64,000 nt of DNA from positions 186,001 to 250,000 of the forward strand of contig NC_085117.1 in NCBI RefSeq assembly GCF_030269925.1, in the 5' to 3' direction. Shown here piece after piece: positions 32,301 through 42,422 of this stretch. The DNA is from Bombyx mori. Lineage: Eukaryota > Arthropoda > Insecta > Lepidoptera > Bombycidae. The notes beneath the pieces are model-generated. The model did not search any database. It was not told the DNA's origin and saw only the letters and a list, made by a program, of their open reading frames with translations. Each line of letters starts with the position of its first letter. Within the stretch, counting starts at the first letter, position 1. Position numbers and translations under genes: made by a program.

Positions 32301-35300
32301 CCCGCTAGTAGGATGAGGATTTTTTTATTGCTCTTATAGGCAGACGAGCATACGGCTCACCTGATGGTGGGTGGTTACCGTCGCCCATGGACTTCAGCAA
32401 TGCCAGGGGCATAGTTGAGCTCAATGAGACGTCAGTGTTTAGGGTTGAATTTTGATAATTTGGCAGACACTAATTATGTAAAACCAGTTAGTTCTTATCA
32501 GTCCTTCATTATCAGTGACAACTTAACATCAGCTGAGCTAACAGCTGTTCATAGATTATAAGTAACTCACACCCTACTTCTCTTCTTGATTCGGATATCT
32601 TTCTTTTTCGATCTCTTTTTCCCGGATTCCTCCCTTAACTCTATCTCCTTCTCATCTAGAAAATCATTCAGGTCCTCCTCTGAAAACTTCTCCACCTCCT
32701 CAACGTTTGCTCTGGAAGATAACATGTATATAGCATTAAATTGTCAGCAGATTTGTCTGTGTGTTTGATCACAGTTGTTGTAAAATGATTATAGTCCGAA
32801 GAGAAATTAACAAAATTACAAATCTTTTATTTTTTGTTGCATAGATAGGTGGACAAGCTAATATTTTATCTGATGTTATGTGGCTACCGGAGCCCATAGG
32901 CATCAACAATGTGAATGCCGCTCGCACCTTGTGACAAAAGTTCTAAGTCTCAGTTTTACATGTACGGTAAAACTGAGACTTAGAACGGCTGCTCCACCCT
33001 TCAAACCCAAACGCATTACTGTTTCACGGCAGGAATAGGCGGGGCCTGGTACCTACCCAGGCGAACTCACAAGACGTCCTACCACCAGTATAAGACACCT
33101 ATCCGCCAATCGAGAACCTGACATTATTCCTTTATAGTAAGGTCATCTGTGAAGATGCATTAAATAAATAAATAATTATTTACTAACAATCACGCCACGT
33201 TAACTGGTCCCGTGCTAAGTTCGTAAAGAACTTGTGTTACAGGTACCAGATAACGGATATAAATGTAAGATTTTTATTATACACATACACATATTTGATA
33301 TACATCCATAACCCTGGAAAAGACATTTTATATTTATCATACAAATATCTTCCCTTGGCGGGATTCGAACCCGCGACCCCCTTTTGTAGTGACCATGTCA
33401 CTTACCACTACACCAGACGGCCGTTAAACATTATAAGTACCTGTCTTTGAGGTATGATATACCTATCTTTGGGATATGCTGAAATTAAGTAACTTTAAAT
33501 GGCTTTAAGTTGCTAAAGCTTCAAATTAACTTCTACAACTGGATATAGGCCTCTCCCTCTCTAGTTTATCAGTTCAGGGTCATAAGTCTAATGATCCGAT
33601 GCTAACATTTACTTCTTCAACTAAACTAGCACTTCAACTAAACATACTGGTGATAGGACCTCTTATGAGTCCGCGCGGGTGGGTACCACCCTGCCTATTT
33701 CTGCCGTGAAGCAGCAATGCGTTTTGGTCCACCCATCTATGCAATAAATAAATAAAAAGCACACGAATTTTTTTTTCTGCTTGCGTGCCAAACCTCTTTC
33801 GAAGCTTTCGCGCCTAGGGGAGCGCTCGGGATATGTGGGATGTAACAGTCTGCATGTTGGGACTGTTGGGAGCAGATCGCGGGCCCAAGGATGTTCTAGG
33901 GCCTTACCGCACTAAGCGACTTCCCTTGCAGTCTCTCGTCCGACGTCCGATCTCCGCCCGGGGTCAGAACCCAAGCAGAGTGGGTGGGGGCTGGATACTC
34001 ACCTTATCTGCTCGACTGTTATATTATCCTCATAATCCGAATAGAAACTCTCTTCTTTGACTTCCTCCTCATATTTAATCGGTAGCATTGGCAGGACAAA
34101 CAGTTGTATTTCCGAAGGTGATGTCAGTTTTTCGTGCTGAAATTTTATTTACTAACAAATGCATGCCACCCTCTTTTTTGAAGTGAAACTTCTTTAGAAT
34201 AGTTGTGATTTCAAACTTGATGAAACGAAAAAATAAGTCCATAGAGTTTTTTAATACTAACGTGTATATGAAACCTCTTGTAGTGAATTTTAATTTAGGA
34301 AGTTAAAATATCAATTCACAGAGGGCGCCACCTTATACTATAAAAGATGATTTACAATTATTTGTTTACTAATGACAAAATTTTACATATACTTAGACAT
34401 TTAGGATAATTGTATTTTAATTTTAGAAGGTTTCACTTCTACCACGTAAGAATGGCACACATGTATTTTTTTTTTCTCTACCGGTTCTAGTAACCTCGAG
34501 GGGCTATACTAGATTCACAGAACCTGGAAAATTTGCTAACCCTAGCAAGAGCAGTGCTTCGCAGAATCTACTACCGGGTCGGAAACGCGACCCACTGAGA
34601 AGATCCGGCGAGAAACTCAGTGGGCTGTGTCTGTGGGTTAATTTACTCGTCGAGCCCTTCGTCGCAAGCGACAGGTTCGGCAAGGACGATGACCGGTGCT
34701 TGAGGTACCCAAAAGCACCGTTAGTGGATCGGGAGGATCTGAAATGACGTGTTTAGGGCGGCGTTGACTGTTTACCACTGCCACTCTCAATGAGATTATT
34801 TATACAGTAAAAACTTCTTAGTAGTGGCTAAAGATTTCTTTATTTGCTGATCTAAACGCTACATCAGTACATGCACATTGATAAAAAGGATTCCAATATG
34901 TACTTAGGTATCCAACTGAATATCCTTTGTAGATGCGTCGTCAAATGGACTAATAAAAAACGTAAAACAGACCTCATTACAACTACACCTAAAGTATGTT
35001 ATTATTTTGTCACGCCCGGAACGTATCCCCTATGATCTCCCTTATGAAATTCGTATTCACGGATCATGTACCAAGCGAATAGACAGCTTTTTTATTCCTT
35101 CACCGTGGAAGTCAATCGTGAACATTTGTTAAGTCAGTAGTTCATTAGAAAAATTGTTACCTGCCTACGGGATTAGAACACCGGTGCATCGCTACATACG
35201 AATGCACCTGACGGGTTATCCTTTAGGCCACGACGACTCTGGGGGTGTTGCATGTTCAGTTTTTCCTGAAGTGAGTGTTGCACCAAAATCTTTGAGAAAC

Positions 35301-37138
35301 ACTGAATCTTACCAACATCTTAGCAACATAACTCTTACCTGTAAATCTTCATGGTATCCGGTTCTACCTATGCCGCTATGATTGAAGGTGAGCACCGATG
35401 ATCTTTCCAAGTACGGTCCAGCATACTCACTCAGTTCTTGATCACGTGCATCAATTGGAAACTGTTAACAAATGTGCAAGTGTGAAATGTGCTAGCCGCT
35501 AGTGCGACTAAATAACCCTAACTAGGCTGCCAGTCGCAACCGCCTTAAGAGAAGCCGAGGACCTGACGAGGTGGAGAAAGCTCAAGAGACAGGCTTCGGT
35601 CAAATTTCAAGGTCATGACCTTGGGCAATGAAAAAAGCGACATAGAACAACATGTTGGCTTTGTTATATAAGATTGTCAGTCGGGATGATATGAGTTTAG
35701 AATGCTATCGACTCGAAAGCCAATATTATTATACAAGATAGCTAGACAAGCTCACCGACCCGACGATTACTTGAGTCATAACGATTTTATGATCACCACC
35801 ATGAGATATGTCATCAAAGTTACAATTGCTATAACTTTGTCCTTAAACTCTTCTCCAACTGGAAAGGACGCTATAAACTAGCTATGTGTTTTGGAACCTC
35901 TATGACGAGACAAAAACAATCATACATTTGTAAAAAACGTTTAGTGATGAATTTTAGTGCGAAATAGGAGACCTTAACTAAAACTCGTTCAATTGATTAA
36001 TTGTCCAACTGACCAACCTGTGAGCAGCATACCGAATAATAAGAATGACCCTCTTTACAGTATATTTAGTACAGTTATGTTTCTAAGGAGGATCTCTCAT
36101 CGTCAATCTTTCTTCAAAATATAACAGATAGAAAAAAATCTTTAATCTCTAAGCAACTCACCGGTGCGCATCTGCTCAAGTACTCAAAAAGCGCACCATG
36201 AGCTTTGAGTATTTTAGATTTGAACTTTACTGATTTGCTTAATAAAGTTATGCACTCCCAGCAGATCCACTGAGGGAGACCGTCTGACTCCGATACCTGA
36301 AATAAATTATTGACGTTTTGAAAAAAACCTTTGTCGATTTCTTTTGTTATTTGTACGTTTGTACAGAATATGAACCGCTTTCCGACCGCCAAATCGTTTG
36401 CAATTTGTGAAATAATTCTCTGCCCAGCTGGAGTCCATGGACACCACAAATAGTTTTTTTTTCTTATTACCCGTCTAGGCAGACGAGCATACGGCCCAAC
36501 TGATGGTGAGTGATTACCATCGATCATGGACGTCAGCAACGTCAGGGACAGAGCCAAACCGCTGCCTACCAAATTCTGCGTCCACATTTGATAAGTGAAA
36601 TGTCAATATATTGTAAACAGATAAGGTTTTTTTTCCTACCTATGCTGATAGCCTTGAGAAGCTATATCAGCGTTACCGAACAAGTAGGTAAGCTCACGGG
36701 GCTCAAACCTGGTGAAGTTGCTAACACTGCACCTTAACAGGAGTAGCTTCGCAGAATCTACCACCGGATCGGAAAGGCGACCCACTGAGAAGTTCCGGCG
36801 AGAAACTCAGTGAGCTGATGAAGAGTTGTTATCTATCCCTACCCTTAGACAATGTCTGATCCGACCGGCGTCGAGATTCTTTCGCAACAGCATCATCAAT
36901 TTATCTCACAAAAACTACACATCAACATTGACTTGTCTTATTTTAATTCAGACGACATAAAACAAGATTATTTCCATTTTTAACATACCTCTATGGATGC
37001 TAAATCGTAAATATACGTGTTGTACTTATGTACACCTTCCATGCGCCTGTTTGTGCTCAAACAGCATCTGCATATCTGTTTGTCTAATTCAAAATCCAAT
37101 TTATATTTATCTGCATCCTCTACGGTAGTTTCTTGCAT
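26349..37138 (-). CDS. ZAD-C2H2 zinc-finger protein, 14 exons
   Basis: Likely a nuclear DNA-binding transcription regulator. Exons, 5' to 3': 37138-36989, 36296-36162, 35461-35339, 34136-34003, 32711-32571, 31992-31872, 31270-31166, 30669-30518, 29335-29276, 28761-28648, 28144-28013, 27754-27683, 27022-26806, 26486-26349. The phases join without a stop into 597 residues. Exons 1-2 encode the ZAD (C23-x2-C26 and C62-x2-C65), a zinc-binding dimerisation domain of insect C2H2 factors. Exons 3-6 are an acidic and lysine-rich linker. Exons 7-14 carry 11 C2H2 fingers, several split by introns; four consecutive introns after exon 8 are phase 2. Only the last two fingers are joined by a canonical THTGEKP linker. 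Exon 13 is strongly GC-rich. The start follows unrelated AT-rich DNA. Finger identity is clear; individual junctions are inferred. A one-to-one orthologue was not identified. Confidence 0.88.
27098..27462 (+). repeat. Bm1 SINE, nearly full length, in intron 12 of the ZAD gene
   Basis: tRNA-like head (GTCGTGGCCTAAAGGACAAG; B box GTTCGAATCCC), shortened middle, then the complete 3' part to GCTCGTTCACCCATCTAAAA. Confidence 0.9.
28917..29260 (-). mobile_element. Family-J LINE 3' end with reverse-transcriptase C-terminus
   Basis: The minus strand encodes [20 protein letters not shown] and then [15 protein letters not shown], the typical end of a Jockey/CR1-type LINE polyprotein, followed by the family's 3' tail (TGGGCCGTATGCTCGTCTGC). 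It identifies the class of the shorter family-J copies. Located in intron 9. Confidence 0.7.
29648..29898 (-). repeat. Bm1 SINE in intron 8 of the ZAD gene
   Basis: Reverse-complement Bm1 from TTTATTGCTTAGATGGGTA to GGTCCTACCTCCAGTA. Confidence 0.9.
31535..31855 (+). repeat. Repeat E in intron 6 of the ZAD gene
   Basis: GACTTTTGGCGGGAAC, TTTTATTTTGTCTATTTAGT, GTGCACAAATGTGAC and CATCTCATTTCATTTAATTT as in the other copies. Ends about 15 bp before the donor end of exon 6. Confidence 0.7.
32317..32415 (-). mobile_element. Family-J LINE 3' end
   Basis: TTTTTTTATTGCTCTTATAG, GCAGACGAGCATACGGCTCA and CAGCAATGCCAGGGGC. Confidence 0.65.
32826..33092 (-). repeat. Bm1 SINE, diverged, containing a perfect hairpin
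   Basis: Reverse-complement Bm1 (AGCCCATAGGCATC, CGCATTACTGTTTCACGGCA, CCTACCACCAGTA). At 32940-32986 a perfect 20-bp inverted repeat with a 7-nt loop duplicates the block GTTCTAAGTCTCAG in both orientations. Confidence 0.8.
33175..33428 (-). repeat. Second tRNA-derived SINE family, inverted copy
   Basis: Reverse complement of 9927-10190: GGACCAGTTAACGTGG on the minus strand, tail side first, and the tRNA-like head with B box (plus-strand GGATTCGAACC) at the right end. Confidence 0.75.
33649..33760 (+). repeat. Bm1 SINE with internal deletion
   Basis: GGTGATAGGACCTCTTATGA through TTCTGCCGTGAAGCAGCAAT, then a jump to CCACCCATCTATGCAATAAA. Confidence 0.8.
34468..34745 (-). repeat. Family-P retroelement fragment
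   Basis: T run, CTCGAGGGGCTATACTAGA, GATCCGGCGAGAAACTCAGT, GCACCGTTAGTGGATCGGGA. One of the copies reaching the GATCGGGAGGATC end. Confidence 0.75.
35085..35242 (-). repeat. Bm1 SINE head fragment
   Basis: Reverse complement of the Bm1 5' part: CTTCACCGTGGAAGTCAATC, then the tRNA-like head ending TTTAGGCCACGACGAC. The 3' half is missing. Lies just downstream of exon 3 of the ZAD gene. Confidence 0.8.
36455..36575 (-). mobile_element. Family-J LINE 3' end
   Basis: TTTTTTTTCTTATTACCCGT, GCAGACGAGCATACGGCCCA and CGTCAGCAACGTCAGGGAC. Confidence 0.6.
36627..36815 (-). repeat. Family-P retroelement fragment in intron 1 of the ZAD gene
   Basis: TTTTTTTTCCTACCTATGCT, GCTCACGGGGCTCAAACC, GTTCCGGCGAGAAACTCAGT. 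Confidence 0.7.
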
Positions 37139-38105
37139 TTTAATTGAACAAATACAGAACGAAATTTTTTAAGGGATAAGTTTCAAGAGACACAGCTAAA
37201 TGTAAACAATATGGCAGTCAGTAGAATTGACAGCTGACTTTGAGTAGTAGTAGTTCAATTTTTCCAACTGTAAACGCATAGGTATCTAAACTCTGAGTTT
37301 AATTGTGGGAATTCATTAAAAGCTATATTTTGACTGAAAGTGGTTTTTAATAGAACCAAAAATTATATAAAACTACTATACTTATACGGGTAAATATCGT
37401 AATAACTGCTTTAAAACGAATTAGATGTTATTCGTCAAAAATTGAATACTGGGCTAGCTTTTTACTAGGGTTGCGATTATTCCAAAGAGTGTTTTAAAAT
37501 CTATTTTTTTAATTGCTACTCATTTTGTGTTTGTCTTGATGTTGAGAGTTGAATTTGGTCGGACTAACTCGTTAGACTGTGACCTGTTGGTCCCCTTTCA
37601 TAGGTCGTCCCAACAACCATCGGCGGCCCGATTATGTCCATTTTTTAGGCGATATGGCAAAGAAACTTCAGGACCCCTCGGAGGCAGGTACTAATTACAT
37701 AGATACACCAGGGTTGATTGAGCAGCAAGGGGTCCAAGGGCCGCTTGTGTCCCTCCAAGCATTCCTAAAATTGAATTCATTTTATCAACTTTCTCCTATC
37801 AATTCGTTTTTCTATTATGTTCTTGTTTGTTTTTATCTTGCATTATTGTATATGAAAGGTATATGAAATAATCCAGGGTGGCATTATTTCGCGGTCCAAT
37901 TGATTTTCGTTAGCAGACAATTCGGCAGGAGAAGAATCGGTTTAGGATTGACCACAGTCATATTCGACCCTTTACTCAATTGGAGGCTAATAACATTAGC
38001 TACACTTATTTTTGGTGCGTGATGACGTACAGGAATTAAATTGTGCATTCTGGTCAATGAAAAATAGTAAAACAGATTTTAATCCAGGACTAAGTGTAAG
38101 GCTTT

Positions 38106-38255
38106 TTTTTTTTTTATTGCCCTTGTAGGCAGACGAGCATACGGCCCACCTGATGGTGAGTGGTTACCGTCGCCCATGGACTTCAGCAATGCCAGGGGCA
38201 GAGCCAAGCCGCTGCCTACCGTTTAATACTCTCCACAAGCCTCGTTTGAAGAAGC
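38106..38255 (-). mobile_element. Family-J LINE 3' end
   Basis: TTTTTTTTTTTATTGCCCTT, GACGAGCATACGGCCCACC, CAGCAATGCCAGGGGCAGAG and ACAAGCCTCGTTTGAAGAAG: the best short representative of the family. Confidence 0.75.
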
Positions 38256-39775
38256 TTTACGGAAGGGATTATAAACCTCTTTATATTAAGTGTATGTAAT
38301 TGCATTCTGTTCTAAAAACTAGCGATATTAATTATGTTCTTTATTTAACCGACACGGCTTAGTCATTTTTTAATGATCATTCAGAGTAAGAATATCAAAG
38401 GGGTTAATCGATAATAGTTCTATCCAGAGTAGATGGATGAGTTTATCGCTACTATGCCAAACTACTATTATCAAAAAAGGACCTATAGTTATGCGGGACA
38501 TATTGAAATGACGTAGCGTCCAAGTATAATTTAAAATTCAAATTTTACATTAGCTGTAGTCTAAAGTCCAAAGTTAAAATGTCATAATTCCAAGGGTCTT
38601 TCTTTATTTTTAACTAGCTTTATTTTAAATAAAAACTAAAACAATGAAAAGGGATTAGTTAAAGTTACCGTAATTAAATAAATAAAAACCTTAGCTTAAA
38701 TCAAAAAATACCTTTAAGCATCATACGTATGTTTTTATTTCAAGACATTTTCCGATCAATTCCCACATACAGCTCCAGTCCGAAATTGATTTTAGCAAAA
38801 GAATCGACTAAAGATGATCTTATAGAATCGATTTAATACGTTTTACTTCTATCTATGGTTTTAACTTTTCGAATTTGGACTGCCTTCAAGTATGAAGGCT
38901 TCGCCGCTTTCCTTTTTTTTCTGTCATGATTTTGATTTCTGTTTTCAGTGTACATATTGTGTCAATGTTTAGTGAATAAAGTGAATTTTACATGTTTTTT
39001 TCGTAAAATAAACAATAGATTCATATAAAATTAACATAAAAATAAGTCAGTTAATCTTTTAGGAGTAATATCATGCTATAGGTGAGTTAAAAGCCCTTCA
39101 ATCACATAAAATATTTCATGTCAAGCGAAAAAGTTTATTAACAAAATGGCAGGCAGTGCCACTGTTGATAGTAAGCTGCCCTTTAAGAACGAAAATTGTT
39201 TTATTCACAAGTTTTTCAGTCTAAATAAACGAAGGAGTATGTAAATAATAAGTTTATAATCGTTTCCTCTATCGTTTGGTGTACATTTTTATCTGATTAC
39301 TAACGAAAAATGCATCTTAAAATGACAGGTGTTAGAACACCTGCTCGTAAGTGGAAGACAAATGTCTGAAAGAAATTAAATATCAAAAGGAAAATCATTT
39401 TAGCATATCTTTGAGCGATTTTAGTCAACTCCCACTAACTATTGAAAAAAAAATATACAGAAAAATGTCCTCGCCGAAGTCGCACAAGGGCGCGATCAAA
39501 CAGCTTTATATTTTGGCTAACTTCTTTCTAATAAATCAAGTGTATAAAGCATTTCGCATCACACAACAAATCGCATCACACAACAAACAACATTGGCCAA
39601 ACAATGTTTTTGTTTGCAATAACCTCTGAAGGATAGATTATTACCAAAATCCATATAATTTATGAAGAAGTAAACTACGCAATGTCGCGCGGCCATGGCC
39701 TACCCGATTACACTGCCCAAATAAACCTTACAAGTTGAACAAACTTCCATATAACACAAAACAGTAGCTAGCAGC

Positions 39776-39880
39776 TTTGCTGTGCTCCTGGCGTTACTAA
39801 TGCCCATGGGCGACATCGACCACTCACCATCAGACGAGCCGAATGCTGGTCTCCCTACAGAACCAATAAAAAAACGCATA
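39776..39880 (+). mobile_element. Family-J LINE 3' end, opposite orientation, diverged
   Basis: TGCTCCTGGCGTTACTAATG, CCATGGGCGACATCGACCAC and CAATAAAAAAACG give the sense strand with its tail at the right. Confidence 0.5.
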
Positions 39881-40741
39881 ACACAACATTCTCAAGAATT
39901 GATCTTTGGGCGACAATTTGTCTACATGCTTGTATCAAGAGAAGACAATAACTTGAAATTTCTAAATATATTACTTATATTACACACATATATATATAAA
40001 AGTGGCAATAACAACTGACAAATTGGACATTATTCTGCTTTTAAAATTGCTGGTTTGATTGTGGGCCACAGTTCCTATGAGGGCAGCAAAACCATATAAT
40101 ATATATACACTGTATTTGTTCAGTTTTGTGGGTCGTGGTCATAATTAAAACTAATTTTACACTTTCATCTCTCGGTTTTTTTTATTGTTATTTCTCAACA
40201 GGTTTAATTATATATTATATATTGCTTAAATAAATTTCCTTTAACCCCTCAATATTATTTTGGGCATTTGGAATACTTCACAATCTAGTGGCTACCTAAC
40301 TATGGACTAAGGTGACTTTCATAAACATTTCAATATTGTGTTAACTCCTTAGTAACTTAGTAATAGAAATATTCCTAAATTTTTATGTTTCATTTCACAC
40401 AGAACAAATGAATACTATCTTAATGTCTGGCAGTTTGTTTAACTTGGGTTTTTGTCTTCACGATAAAGAGGATCCCAAAGTAGATAAGCAAATATGTATA
40501 TACAAGTCGAGAGTCTGTGTAGGAAACTAAGAAAGCCTGTGTAAATGTTCCAGCATGAATACTGAACAGGTCTTTTGTCGTTACAAAGTAATGCCAAGTC
40601 TTTTGATCATAGGCAAGTAATATGGATAGTGTCTTTTAAGCGCTTAATAGAATTTTCTGTATACCGATATGTGTTAATTTTGAAAACCGGCAAACTCTGT
40701 GCATCTTCCCAAATATCCCTAGTGATTAAACTACATTCTTA

Positions 40742-41330
40742 AGAATGATTCACGCTATACCGTGTTGCGACCGGAGAATACCCCGGCCAGGGCACGGCCC
40801 AACATTGTGGTATACTTTTTGTATGAAGTGATTCAAGCCTGACCGTGTCTCAGTATCTACGGCGTTGAAATGTCGGTGGGTATTGGTTCCCGGCTCGGCA
40901 CGGTCCGGCCCCGACACGTTCTAACATTAACATGAGCGGGCGCCCGCAGAGCAGTCAACGTCAAATATTAGTGAGATGAGCAGCTCAACAGCAAAATGGA
41001 CGATGAGAAAACTTGCTCTCGTATTCTATTAATTATTTGTAAAGTAAAGCAAATTCTCTTTTTGCTTCTCGCTTTCTCCAGATTGGATGTACAATCTTCT
41101 TTTAGTAGTTTCGCTACGTTTTTCCAATACTTCATCATCGATGGCAATTGCAATACTTAGCTGCCAATTCAAATTGTGAAAGTTGCATATTTACTTAAAC
41201 TATGAAATCACTAGCTGCCAAAAACCACATAACACAGACACGGCCGTGCAAAGAATAAACCCAAACAGCCCGGTGTAACATGAATGAGTGGTCCGGTTCG
41301 GTCGCGATACGGCGTAGCGTGAATCATCCC
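40742..41330. mobile_element. PIF/Harbinger-like non-autonomous transposon
   Basis: 589 bp. The left end reads AGAATGATTCACGCTATACC and the reverse complement of the right end reads GGGATGATTCACGCTACGCC; the similarity continues through GCGACCG. Flanked by the 3-bp duplication TTA (40739-40741 and 41331-41333), the hallmark of PIF/Harbinger. The minus strand inside has a frame remnant (IAIAIDDEVLEKRSETTKRR) resembling the start of a HARBI1-type transposase; no complete transposase is present. Confidence 0.7.
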
Positions 41331-41344
41331 TTAATGTACACTAA

Positions 41345-41757
41345 AGTTAGCCGGTCGGCGGTGTATCGTGTTCCGACCCGGCAGACTAGTTCTGGCCCCG
41401 CGGGGTATTCCGGAACACCAGCGGCATCGCCCGGGCGGTCTGGTGGGGCCGCCGTACCGCGGAGACCGACGTCGTTGGTCGTAGACTATCGGCACAATAA
41501 CCCGTCGGTTGGGCGTCCTAGGGGTGGCGCCGCGTGTCTGGTCGTATGTTGACGGTGGGAACCCGCCTACTCTGACTGGGTTCTGACCCCGGACAGAGAT
41601 CGGACGTCGGGTGTAAGAGTGCAGGGGAGTCGTTTAGTGCGGTAGGGCCCTAAAATTCCTTGGGCCCGCGGTCTCGCAGTTGCGGACCACATACCCTACG
41701 CACCCCCCTAGGCGCGGGGACCTCGTAGGAGGTTCGGCCCCCAGCCCGGAAAAAAAA
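41345..41757 (+). mobile_element. LINE 3' end, family T, diverged copy
   Basis: Same order of landmarks as the tandem copies near 20-21.8 kb (GGCGGTGTATCGTGTTCCG, GATCGGACGTCGGGTGTAAG, GCGGGGACCTCGTAGGAGG) and a short A-rich end at 41750-41764. Confidence 0.7.
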
Positions 41758-41764
41758 TTAAAAA

Positions 41765-42385
41765 GATGTGTGGTGTCGTGGGACATCGGATAGGAACGAA
41801 GTTCTTATTATAAAAATAATAATTTTAAGTTATATTCGAGGTATAAAGAAAATAAAACTGGAGGTTTCGCAACAACCCACGGTCATTTGGTAACGTGCGA
41901 ACTTATTGTGATACACTTCATTCACGGTTGTTTGCATAAGAGTTAGTGTATTGCGCAAACGAACGCTGAGATCGTGGTAAATCACTACATAGTATAAAAC
42001 AAAGTCGCTTTCTCTGTCCTTATATCCCTATGTATGCTTAAATCTATAAAACTACGCAACGGATTTTGATGCGGTTTTTTTTAATAGATAGATGATTGAA
42101 GAGGAAGATTTATATGTATAATAACATCCACTAAATAGTGGAGAAATCAATAATAAATTAAAGTTTCCGAAGCGAAGCGAGGGCGGGTCGCTAGTGAATG
42201 ATAAAAAAAAGTTATTTTTTGTACGTTATTACAAAGTTAAGTCGTACACTGTGTGCATTACTAATTTGTACGTTATTACAAAGTTAAATCGTACATTGTG
42301 TGCATTACTAATAAAAATCTTACGGACGTCTTTACCCGGTTCACCCCTCCACATCGTCCCATAAGGAACTTCGTTCCAAAAAGAT
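41765..42385. mobile_element. Inverted copy of the 19.0-kb DNA-transposon-like repeat, split by a Helitron
   Basis: Starts GATGTGTGGTGTCGTGGGAC and ends CCATAAGGAACTTCGTTCC. A block of about 50 bp (GTACGTTATTACAAAGTTAA with GTGTGCATTACTAAT) is duplicated at about 42219-42310. The Helitron at 41982-42194 interrupts it. Confidence 0.6.
41982..42194 (+). mobile_element. Non-autonomous Helitron nested in another repeat
   Basis: TCACTACATAGTATAAAAC at the start and GGGTCGCTAG at the end, inserted between A (41981) and T (42195). A short hairpin AGCGA/TCGCT lies immediately before the terminal AG. Younger than the element it interrupts. Confidence 0.8.
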
Positions 42386-42422
42386 TAATTATGTACTTGC
42401 AAGAAAGTAGAGCAATATGTTA

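Larger units (their letters stand above)
37139..40741. other. Intergenic DNA upstream of the ZAD gene
   Basis: About 37139-37260 is the probable promoter and leader of the minus-strand ZAD gene. The frame at 37579-37866 is unrecognised and probably transposon debris. A 63-codon coding-like block ends at 39560 with NFFLINQ; it has no partner exons I can join and is treated as a finding. Family-J pieces at 38106-38255 and 39776-39880 are the only recognised repeats. Confidence 0.45.

Noticed and set aside
37579..37866. Open frame with GQ-like and proline motifs upstream of the ZAD gene
   Set aside because: Not recognised, no supporting splice sites, ends in a hydrophobic AT-rich stretch; likely transposon debris.
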